Below, in pieces: positions 1-5,228 of a stretch of DNA of 6,149 nt. A program made the position numbers and the translations under genes. How positions within the stretch are numbered: position 1 is the first letter of the stretch; each line of letters begins with the position of its first letter. The notes below the pieces were generated by a model. It worked only from the letters and a program-made list of their open reading frames with translations, was not told where the DNA came from and made no database searches. The stretch is from positions 1 to 6,149 of the forward strand of contig QHNB01000161.1 of assembly GCA_003217965.1 (NCBI GenBank), in the 5' to 3' direction. The DNA comes from Verrucomicrobiota bacterium (GTDB taxonomy: Bacteria; Verrucomicrobiota; Verrucomicrobiia; Chthoniobacterales; UBA10450).

Positions 1-227
1 AGCTGATGAAGTTTGACGTCGAAGACGAAGTTGGCCGGTGTTCTCTCGCACCAGCGCCCTACCATCCTCGGATCCGGCACGGAATAGAATGACGAGTTCA
101 ACTCAACCATATTGAAGTGCTCGGCGTACCAGGCGAGGCGATCGGTTGCCGGCATTTTCTTCGGGTACCAGTACTGAACAAAGCCGGGATCGGACCAACT
201 CGCCGTCCCGACAAGAATTCTGGTCAC
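1..227 (-). CDS. DUF72 (YecE-like) family protein, N-terminal part
   Basis: The last 75 complete N-terminal codons are in the window and the gene runs off the left edge, so the C-terminus is missing. The translation begins VTRILVGTASWSDPGF and continues with a conserved block around YPKKMP (residues 21-26), FNMVELNSSFY (38-48) and a WCERTP stretch (59-64). These match the start of the DUF72/YecE family, a TIM-barrel-like fold whose biochemical role is not established. The GTG at 225-227 is the only plausible start: an in-frame TGA lies eight codons upstream, with no ATG, GTG or TTG between. No good Shine-Dalgarno sequence is visible. The gene follows tRNA-Asn on the same strand after 50 bp and could be read through from it. 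I am confident of the family and cannot state a function. Confidence 0.88.
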   Translation of the reverse strand, partial: MTRILVGTASWSDPGFVQYWYPKKMPATDRLAWYAEHFNMVELNSSFYSVPDPRMVGRWCERTPANFVFDVKLHQ

Positions 228-277
228 CTTAGAAGGACAGCCGCTCGGTCATAAAATGCAAATCACGCGTTTTGATG

Positions 278-352
278 TGGCTCCAGCGGTAGGATTCGAA
301 CCTACGACCAATCGGTTAACAGCCGACCGCTCTACCACTGAGCTACGCTGGA
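278..352 (-). tRNA. tRNA-Asn (anticodon GTT)
   Basis: The minus strand folds into a complete cloverleaf of 72 nt. The acceptor TCCAGCG pairs with CGCTGGA, the D stem is GCTC/GAGC, and the anticodon stem GTCGG/CCGAT encloses the loop CTGTTAA, with the anticodon at 318-320. The T stem is GTAGG/CCTAC with a TTCGAAT loop. The discriminator base is G, as expected for Asn, and CCA is encoded at 278-280. The gene is divergent from the initiator tRNA across a 128-bp spacer (353-480). No strong promoter is obvious on the minus strand there. The GC-rich inverted repeat at 362-374 lies just upstream of the mature 5' end and has no clear role. Confidence 0.97.
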
Positions 353-438
353 ATTTTTCAGCCGCCGGGGGCGGGCTAATTTGCGCACCGTGTTGTTGGC
401 GGCAAGCGCTCTTTTCTTGATTGTGGCATCGTTTTTTG

Positions 439-467
439 TTGCACGGAGATTAGCGTAGCGGCATACT
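439..467 (+). promoter_or_regulatory. possible sigma70-type promoter of the initiator tRNA
   Basis: TTGCAC at 439-444 and CATACT at 462-467 are separated by exactly 17 bp. The second box ends 13 bp before the mature 5' end of tRNA-fMet, a fitting distance for a short 5' leader. The match is partial: three of six at -35 and four of six at -10. It is the best candidate I see in the 353-480 spacer. This is pattern matching only; no transcription start is known. Confidence 0.4.
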
Positions 468-480
468 TGTTTTCTCAAGA

Positions 481-557
481 CGCGGGGTGGAGCAGCCTGG
501 TAGCTCGTCAGGCTCATAACCTGAAGGCCGCGGGTTCAAATCCCGCCCCCGCAACCA
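481..557 (+). tRNA. initiator tRNA-fMet (anticodon CAT)
   Basis: A full cloverleaf is present, with the encoded CCA at 555-557. The acceptor CGCGGGG faces CCCCGCA, leaving an unpaired C1:A72, the hallmark of bacterial initiator tRNA that permits formylation and blocks elongation-factor use. The D stem GAGC/GCTC has the A11:U24 pair also typical of initiators. The anticodon loop is CTCATAA (513-519). The anticodon stem is TCAGG/CCTGA, so the usual run of three G:C pairs beside the loop is A29:U41, G30:C40, G31:C39; one of the three is changed. The T arm is GCGGG, TTCAAAT, CCCGC and the discriminator is A554. A GIY-YIG gene starts two bases after the CCA, and the tRNA's 3' end is repeated downstream of that gene. 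Confidence 0.96.
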
Positions 558-558
558 A
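528..558 (+). repeat. 31-bp direct repeat, copy 1 (3' end of tRNA-fMet)
   Basis: This copy runs from the variable-loop/T-stem border of tRNA-fMet through T arm, 3' acceptor strand, discriminator and CCA, plus one further A. It is identical over all 31 bases to 843-873. The flanking bases differ at 527 versus 842 and at 559 versus 874, so the identity is sharply bounded. The two copies have the layout of attL and attR of a tRNA-targeting element; that role is inferred. Confidence 0.9.
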
Positions 559-559
559 T

Positions 560-826
560 TTGTCCGTGGTGTACCGGGTTTATGTTTTACGCAACGGTCG
601 CGGGCAATTCTATGTCGGTCTAACGGACGATATCCCACGACGACTCGATCAACACAATCAGGGCATATCGCGTTGGACCCGCAACAAAGGACCATGGGAG
701 CTCGTCTGGCAAAGCGGCGATATGGAATTAAGTGCTGCGCGGAAGCTGGAGAACCATTTAAAACGCCAGGGTCGCGGAATTGGTTTCTACGCGATCACAG
801 GTTTGAGACGGACCGGAAACTCATAA
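560..826 (+). CDS. small GIY-YIG nuclease-domain protein
   Basis: An 88-residue protein results if the TTG at 560 is the start; GTG codons at 566 and 569 are equally possible and give 86 or 85 residues. ATG initiation would need a start inside the tRNA at 467, which is implausible. The single domain has the YVY-type first motif (RVYVL, residues 6-10), the FYVG motif (17-20) ten residues later, a basic helix RRLDQHN (27-33) with the expected catalytic Arg, and a Glu in RKLENHLKR (E64) at the usual metal-ligand position. A C-terminal block, GFYAITG (75-81), follows. The length is typical of stand-alone URI/YhbQ-like GIY-YIG proteins, whose substrates are mostly unknown. No Shine-Dalgarno sequence is visible, and only two bases separate the tRNA CCA from the TTG. 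The stop codon lies in a CTCATAA stretch identical to the initiator anticodon loop. A role in nicking tRNA-gene DNA is a guess. Confidence 0.8.
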   Translation: MSVVYRVYVLRNGRGQFYVGLTDDIPRRLDQHNQGISRWTRNKGPWELVWQSGDMELSAARKLENHLKRQGRGIGFYAITGLRRTGNS

Positions 827-872
827 TCCGACACTTGCCGGACCGCGGGTTCAAATCCCGCCCCCGCAACCA
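814..872 (+). pseudogene. degenerate 3' half of an initiator tRNA
   Basis: Beyond the exact repeat, tRNA-like features extend upstream. CTCATAA at 820-826 is identical to the initiator anticodon loop, followed by TCCGA where the real tRNA has CCTGA. CGGA (814-817) pairs with TCCG (827-830) around that loop. The region to the T stem is eight bases longer than in the intact tRNA. A perfect T arm, 3' acceptor strand, discriminator and CCA follow. No 5' acceptor strand able to pair with CCCCGCA is found at a suitable distance, so this is not a functional tRNA. The GIY-YIG stop codon sits inside the anticodon-loop copy. The 843-872 part is certain as a copy; the 814-842 part could be chance. Confidence 0.5.
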
Positions 873-873
873 A
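843..873 (+). repeat. 31-bp direct repeat, copy 2
   Basis: An exact copy of 528-558, lying 17 bp after the GIY-YIG stop codon. It contains the tRNA T arm, 3' acceptor strand, A discriminator, CCA and one extra A. It would serve as the distal attachment site if the segment is a mobile element. Confidence 0.9.
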
Positions 874-928
874 ATCGCCGCTTCTCGGGCGACACACGCA
901 TCGTACCGAGGCGACGTCCGTACCAGCT

Positions 929-1615
929 CTACGCTGCCTGCAACGTACAGGAGACTTGTTCGAGCAGTTTCGTCCGGGTGTAGGGTTTGGGCAGAAATCC
1001 TCGCAACCCCTGGGCAAGCATGCTGTTGAGCTTGTCTTGCCCGGCAAATCCCTGACTCAGGAAACCGCTGCACAGAAGAACATTGGCGCCAGGATTCACT
1101 GCTCGAAATTCCGAGAAAACGGCGTCGCCTTCCATTGTCGGCAGGAAGAAATCAAGAATTACCAATCCAATTTCCTGGTCGAGCTCTCGGAAAATTCTCA
1201 CGGCGTCCGCACCGTCATTAGCGACCACAACTTTGTAACCCTCCTCTACTAACACGTCGGTCGCGTATTCGGCGATATCAGCGTCGTCTTCTACAATCAG
1301 GATTAATTGCCTTTCCGAGGTTGGATTATGAATTTTGATCGGGACATCAGCATTTGATGTAGTGGCTGCCTTGATGATGGGCCGTGCCGAACCGCTTCTG
1401 GATTTAATCGAGTCGACCAATAATTGTGCTGTTCTGGACGCCAAATCGACACGGGCGTGGAGCAATCGCACGAGGTTGTCTTCCATTCCATGTTGCTGTG
1501 GACTAGAAGCATAATGGGAGATCTGCTGAAGGAGCGATTGCAGAGTGTTGGACACAGTGCTGATCCACTGGAGGTCCTCCCGGTTGAACATACTACCGGA
1601 ATTAGCATCTCGCAT
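929..1615 (-). CDS. response regulator: degenerate kinase-dimerisation region plus C-terminal receiver
   Basis: A 228-residue protein. Residues about 103-225 form a CheY-like receiver: LILIVEDD (acidic E109-D111), phospho-acceptor D155 in VILDFFLP, S183 in LCSGF, and K210 in FLPKPY. This class usually takes phosphate from a sensor kinase. The N-terminal part (about 12-72) is helical and resembles the HisKA helices of hybrid kinases (VSNTLQSLLQQISHYA, then LASRTAQLLVDSIKSR). However, a Thr (T20) falls where the phospho-acceptor His would be, and no ATPase domain follows. It could serve for dimerisation or docking; that is inferred by eye. Residues 73-101 look like a linker. There is no DNA-binding output domain. 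The ATG at 1615 is taken as start, with GGGG a few bases upstream; M9 (1591) is an alternative. It lies 78 bp downstream of the caa3 operon on the same strand, so a link to respiration is possible but unproven. Confidence 0.85.
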   Translation of the reverse strand: MRDANSGSMFNREDLQWISTVSNTLQSLLQQISHYASSPQQHGMEDNLVRLLHARVDLASRTAQLLVDSIKSRSGSARPIIKAATTSNADVPIKIHNPTSERQLILIVEDDADIAEYATDVLVEEGYKVVVANDGADAVRIFRELDQEIGLVILDFFLPTMEGDAVFSEFRAVNPGANVLLCSGFLSQGFAGQDKLNSMLAQGLRGFLPKPYTRTKLLEQVSCTLQAA

Positions 1616-1693
1616 GCCCCATTATTGGCGGTGGGCCTTCCCTGCCGTGCCAAAGAGAAGACCAACTGGGGCTTAGCAGAGCGCGATCGATCT

Positions 1694-1963
1694 TCAGCGG
1701 GTCATGTAGTCGCCAAGCACAAGTGACAGAAGAATTAATAGCCAGAGCACACCCGCCGCGGCGACAAAATGAAGCAGTCTGCTGCTTCCACGAATGTGCA
1801 TGAAGAAGAGCATGATCAAAATCGCTTTGGCGACAGCGATACCAAGCGCGAAGATCAAATTAAACGACCCCAGATCGACATAACTGACCGACCATGTGAT
1901 CGCGAGCAACACGGCCAAGGCGACAAACGTTTTCCAGTAAAGTTTCGGCGGAGATGTCGTCAT
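1694..1963 (-). CDS. ctaF: cytochrome c oxidase subunit IV, caa3 type
   Basis: An 89-residue, very hydrophobic protein with three membrane segments at about 10-29, 33-56 and 63-85. The second contains the family-typical Lys and aromatic-Met-His end (K46, then MLFFMH at 51-56). Length, three-helix layout and position as last gene after subunit III fit the prokaryotic caa3 subunit IV family, an accessory subunit of the oxidase without cofactors. The start ATG overlaps the ctaE stop by four bases (ATGA at 1960-1963), suggesting translational coupling. It is the last gene of the oxidase cluster; no convincing terminator follows it in 1616-1693. Confidence 0.88.
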   Translation of the reverse strand: MTTSPPKLYWKTFVALAVLLAITWSVSYVDLGSFNLIFALGIAVAKAILIMLFFMHIRGSSRLLHFVAAAGVLWLLILLSLVLGDYMTR

Positions 1964-2604
1964 CGATGTCCAGCGAGATAGAGAAGCGGAAACAGAAAAA
2001 CCCAGACGATATCGACGAAATGCCAGTACAGGCCGGTGATCTCCACCGGCATGAAATTTTGCGAAAACTTTCCAGCGCTCGCCAATAGGGCCAGTACCAG
2101 TATTAATGCAATGCCAACAGTGACGTGGATTGCGTGGAGGCCGGTCAGGGCAAAGTAGATCCAGAAAAACAATTCCGCGTTGGCGGCATCGGGCCCATCC
2201 CAGCGAAAATCAAATCGTGGGACCAAGTGTTCGACGAAATCTTTCCGGTACTCGAACGCTTTAATCGTCATGAACAGAACTCCGAATAACGCGGTCGCGA
2301 GCAGCAGTCGCACGAGTTGTTTCCGCCGACCGAGCTCGGCGGCCCGCACGGCCAGGGCCATCAATAGACTGCTAAAAAGAAGGACGGCAGTGTTTACGCC
2401 GCCGAAGACGTCGTCCAGATGCCGGCTCGCTAGCGCGAAGACGTGACCGTAGGTAAAGCGGTAAACGGTGTACGCCAGGAAGAGGCCCCCGAAAAACATC
2501 ACCTCGGTCGCCAGGAAGATCCACATTCCCAGCTTGGCCGCTGAATGTTGTTGCTCGATGTCGTCGAACTGCTCGGCAACGACGGCGGTCGCTATAGCAT
2601 TCAT
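1960..2604 (-). CDS. ctaE: cytochrome c oxidase subunit III
   Basis: A 214-residue membrane protein with five predicted helices (about 24-46, 66-88, 98-118, 145-172, 190-210). This is the short bacterial form that lacks the first two helices of the seven-helix mitochondrial type. Diagnostic stretches are LGMWIFLATEVMFF with the conserved Glu E34, LTGLHAIHV (153-161), and the C-terminal EITGLYWHFVDIVWVF block (188-203). Subunit III carries no redox centre; it stabilises subunit I and supports proton uptake. It is separate from subunit I here, unlike fused I/III forms known from some caa3 enzymes. The start ATG is three bases after the ctaD stop, and the stop overlaps the ctaF start. Confidence 0.95.
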   Translation of the reverse strand: MNAIATAVVAEQFDDIEQQHSAAKLGMWIFLATEVMFFGGLFLAYTVYRFTYGHVFALASRHLDDVFGGVNTAVLLFSSLLMALAVRAAELGRRKQLVRLLLATALFGVLFMTIKAFEYRKDFVEHLVPRFDFRWDGPDAANAELFFWIYFALTGLHAIHVTVGIALILVLALLASAGKFSQNFMPVEITGLYWHFVDIVWVFLFPLLYLAGHR

Positions 2605-2607
2605 CCG

Positions 2608-4272
2608 TTACGCGTTCGCCATATGCAGTTCGCGATCGGCCTCGGCGTCGTACATGTAAGGTGAGGCGGTCACGATCGGCGTTCCCTCAAAATTATGGAC
2701 CGGCGGCGGTGAACCGGTCTGCCATTCCAGCCCAGTCGCGCGCCATGGATTTGGCCCGGCAACCCGGCCGCGCTTCAGAGACCATAGGAAATAGATCAGG
2801 GGCAGCATATACCCCACCCCGAGGATGGAAGCCCCCGCGCTCGACAGCACGTTGAGCATTTGGAATTCGGGCGGGTAAGCATGATATCGCCGCGGCATTC
2901 CCAGGTACCCAAGCAAGAATTGCGGGAAGAAGGTGAGATTGAATCCGATAAACGTAATCATGGCCGCGAGTTTTCCCCAGAATTCGGGATACAGGCGCCC
3001 GGTAATTTTCGGCCACCAATAATGCAGGCCGCCCATGAAAGCCATGACCATGCCGCCGACCATGATGTAGTGGAAATGAGCGATGACGAAATATGTGTCA
3101 TGGACATGCACGTCGACGGCGAGTGTCGCGACGCAGAGACCAGTCAGGCCGCCGATGGTGAACAACCCAATAAAACCGAGTGCATAAAGCATCGGTGTTT
3201 GGAACGTGATCGAGCCCTTGTACAAAGTCGCGGTCCAATTGAAAACTTTTATTCCGCTGGGCACGGCCACCAAAAAGCTCAAGAGCGAGAAGATCATGCC
3301 CGCGTAAATCGACTGGCTAGAAACAAACATGTGATGACCCCAGACGACGAAACCAAGCACGGCAATGGCCATGCTTGAACAGCCGACCCAGGCGTATCCA
3401 AAAACACGTTTGCGCGAAAAACAGGTAATGAGCTCGCTGATCACACCCATTCCCGGCAAAATCATGATGTAAACAGCCGGATGGGAATAGAACCAGAAGA
3501 GATGTTGAAAAAGGATCGGATCGCCTCCGAGCTTGGGATCAAAAATTCCCACACCCCATAAACGTTCGACCGACATGAGGGCGAGCGTGATTGCCAGCAC
3601 CGGTGTCGCGAGGACCAGGATTAAGCTCGTCGCGTAGAGAGCCCAGATGAAAAGTGGTAAGCGGAACCAGCGTAGCCCCGGCGCCCGCATTTTGTGGATG
3701 GTCACGATAAAATTGATGCCGGTGATGATTGATGAAAATCCGGCGACAAAAATTCCGGCCGCCATCGAAATGACATGGGAGTTTGCGTAGGTCGTGCTGT
3801 AGGGCGTGTAGAATGTCCAACCGGTATCTACACCGCCGTGAATGAGTGACCAGAGGGCAAGGGCACCGGCAGCAACGAACAAATACCAACTAAATAAATT
3901 CAATCTCGGAAACGCGACGTCACGCGCTCCAATCATCATCGGGATAACGAAATTCCCGAGCACAGTCGGAATTGATGGAATTAAGAAAAACCAAACCATC
4001 AGCACCCCGTGTATGGTAAAGAGTTTGTTGTAGGTCTCGGATGTGACGAGGTCCCCAGCGGGCGTGAGCAGTTCGATACGCATTAGCGCTGCCGCCACCG
4101 CTGCGATCAGGAAAAAGACGAGGATGGTCCAAAGATAAAGGATGCCAATGCGCTTATGATCGGTTGTCAGCAGCCACGATTTCACCCCTTGCCCGGATGT
4201 CAGGTAATTGTCGAGAGCATATGCACCGGAGTGGCGAACGATCGTGGTTGTCGCATTCGGTGTCGCATTCAT
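2608..4272 (-). CDS. ctaD: cytochrome c oxidase subunit I, A2-type heme-copper oxidase
   Basis: The 554-residue catalytic subunit reduces oxygen to water and pumps protons across the cytoplasmic membrane. Visible ligands: H88 (FTIHG) and H401 for low-spin heme a, H399 (IAHFH) for heme a3, and H264, H313 and H314 for CuB, with Y268 for the His-Tyr crosslink. The H391-D392 pair lies near the Mg site. D118 (ARD) and N125 mark the D channel and K342 (PSGIK) the K channel. The helix VI sequence is FYSHPAVY rather than the GHPEVY of A1 enzymes. The missing Glu and the Tyr-Ser pair (Y262, S263) place it in the A2 subfamily, known from Thermus and Rhodothermus caa3 oxidases. Length is normal and no key residue is lost. 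The start ATG overlaps the ctaC stop (ATGA at 4269-4272). There is no clear Shine-Dalgarno sequence, so coupling to ctaC translation is likely. Confidence 0.97.
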   Translation of the reverse strand: MNATPNATTTIVRHSGAYALDNYLTSGQGVKSWLLTTDHKRIGILYLWTILVFFLIAAVAAALMRIELLTPAGDLVTSETYNKLFTIHGVLMVWFFLIPSIPTVLGNFVIPMMIGARDVAFPRLNLFSWYLFVAAGALALWSLIHGGVDTGWTFYTPYSTTYANSHVISMAAGIFVAGFSSIITGINFIVTIHKMRAPGLRWFRLPLFIWALYATSLILVLATPVLAITLALMSVERLWGVGIFDPKLGGDPILFQHLFWFYSHPAVYIMILPGMGVISELITCFSRKRVFGYAWVGCSSMAIAVLGFVVWGHHMFVSSQSIYAGMIFSLLSFLVAVPSGIKVFNWTATLYKGSITFQTPMLYALGFIGLFTIGGLTGLCVATLAVDVHVHDTYFVIAHFHYIMVGGMVMAFMGGLHYWWPKITGRLYPEFWGKLAAMITFIGFNLTFFPQFLLGYLGMPRRYHAYPPEFQMLNVLSSAGASILGVGYMLPLIYFLWSLKRGRVAGPNPWRATGLEWQTGSPPPVHNFEGTPIVTASPYMYDAEADRELHMANA

Positions 4273-5216
4273 GGCGGCGGTGGCGACCTGTTGTCCGCAA
4301 TCGATTTCAAATAGGCAATCAACTGCATGATTTCCTCTTCGCTCAGTTGTCCTGTGTAGCTCGGCATGATGTTGTCATAGCCGGCAGCGATTTGTTTGCC
4401 GGGAAGCAGAATTGAGTCGCGGAGGAATTGCTGGTCCGCTTTGACAGTCTCGCCATTGGACAGCGGAACGGGTTTATTGAAAAGCCCCTCGAGCAAAGGC
4501 GCGTGAAATTTCGAATTCAGAGCGTGACAACCGCTACAACCGCGATCGAGAAAGAGGCGGCGGCCACTGACAACGATTGATTCACCTGCTTCACCAGTTG
4601 TAAGCCAGCGCTGATAAGCAACCGGTTCCATGACGACGACGCGACCGATCATTCCGGAGTGCTCCGTCCCGCAGTATTGCGAACAAAAAATGTGATACTC
4701 GCCTAGCTGCGTCGCCTTAAACCATTCGCTTGTATATTTTCCCGGAACGACATCCTGCTTCACGCGAAAAGCCGGAACGAAAAAACTATGAATGACATCT
4801 TGCGAGGTCATGGTTAAAGCCACCGCTTGACCAAGTGGCACGTGGAGTTCGTTGATTTCGCGTTTGCCTTCGGCGTGCTGCAACTTCCACATCCATTGTT
4901 TGCCCACGATTTGCACTTCCAAAGCATTTGGGGGAGGCCGCTCGATGTGGTAATACGCAACCGCGCCCCAGCTAAATAGCGCGACCGACAAAACGACCGG
5001 CAATGTCGTCCAACTGATCTCGATCAGGTTCGAGCCATGTGATGGATTTGAACGGTTGGCATTTGAGCCGCGGCGATATTTGATCGCGAACCAAGTGATT
5101 GGAAAAAACACGCTGATCAAAAAGAAAAGCATGATGGCGACGAGTGCGATGAACAGCCAATCGATCTGATGCGCGCTCGTCGAAGCTTGCGGCGGAATCA
5201 GACGAAACTTGTCCAT
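4269..5216 (-). CDS. ctaC: cytochrome c oxidase subunit II with fused cytochrome c domain
   Basis: The 315-residue electron-entry subunit. Two membrane helices (about 19-46 and 68-90) form the subunit II hairpin. A periplasmic cupredoxin domain follows, with the aromatic GKQWMWK stretch (105-111) and the CuA ligands H143, C178, C182, H186 and M189. Position 180, where some family members have Glu, is Gln (CSQYCG); it contributes only a backbone carbonyl. From about 215 a C-terminal class I cytochrome c domain carries CSGCH (227-231) for covalent heme c and M284 in IMPSY as probable sixth ligand. This fusion defines the caa3 type. No cleavable signal peptide or lipobox is evident. The gene begins 12 bp after the copper-chaperone stop and overlaps ctaD by four bases. 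Confidence 0.96.
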   Translation of the reverse strand: MDKFRLIPPQASTSAHQIDWLFIALVAIMLFFLISVFFPITWFAIKYRRGSNANRSNPSHGSNLIEISWTTLPVVLSVALFSWGAVAYYHIERPPPNALEVQIVGKQWMWKLQHAEGKREINELHVPLGQAVALTMTSQDVIHSFFVPAFRVKQDVVPGKYTSEWFKATQLGEYHIFCSQYCGTEHSGMIGRVVVMEPVAYQRWLTTGEAGESIVVSGRRLFLDRGCSGCHALNSKFHAPLLEGLFNKPVPLSNGETVKADQQFLRDSILLPGKQIAAGYDNIMPSYTGQLSEEEIMQLIAYLKSIADNRSPPPP

Positions 5217-5228
5217 TGCCGGCTGGCA

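Larger units (their letters stand above)
559..873 (+). mobile_element. putative 315-bp tRNA-3'-end-associated GIY-YIG element
   Basis: The segment between the intact initiator tRNA and the end of the duplicated tRNA 3' end is 315 bp and holds little besides one GIY-YIG nuclease gene. An intact tRNA on one side and a copy of its 3' end on the other is the usual footprint of elements that integrate at tRNA genes and restore the tRNA on insertion. No integrase or transposase gene is present, so the nuclease itself or a helper in trans would have to act. An alternative is a local tandem tRNA duplication into which the gene drifted, or decay of a second tRNA gene. Mobility is inference. Confidence 0.4.

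Noticed and set aside
230..253. An 8-codon minus-strand mini-frame (ATG to TAA) ending just before the DUF72 GTG start, a possible leader peptide.
   Set aside because: Too short to judge, no ribosome binding site, and no attenuator-like structure around it.
362..374. GC-rich inverted repeat CCGCC-GGG-GGCGG in the divergent tRNA spacer, as terminator or operator.
   Set aside because: Loop of three, no T tract in either direction, and it lies upstream of tRNA-Asn, where a terminator makes no sense; no known operator is recognised.
764..872. A complete second tRNA, since 772-794 looks like a D arm (CGCG stem, GG in loop) and the 3' end is a perfect tRNA end.
   Set aside because: The candidate would be 109 nt, the possible 5' acceptor (764-770) mismatches at three positions, and about 20 extra bases lie between D-like and anticodon-like arms. 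The 764-813 stretch also encodes the conserved GFYxxTG-type C-terminus, so the D-arm likeness is probably chance.
875..892. Hairpin TCGCC/GGCGA with an 8-base loop between the GIY-YIG and response-regulator genes, a possible shared terminator.
   Set aside because: Only five base pairs, and neither strand has a proper T tract after it.
787..1073. Minus-strand frames with LRGRDLNPRS-like or GAGFEPAV-like stretches.
   Set aside because: These are the well-known false translations of tRNA T-arm/acceptor sequence on the opposite strand, from the repeat at 843-873; likewise the frame at 450-695 over the initiator tRNA.
1616..1693. Terminator after ctaF or promoter for the response regulator.
   Set aside because: No stem with T tract; the only -35-like TTGGCA has no well-spaced -10 box before the start codon.
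2860..3378. Long plus-strand open frame inside ctaD (172 codons).
   Set aside because: It is antisense to the strongly conserved subunit I sequence and has no recognisable domain; open only because of the codon composition of the real gene.
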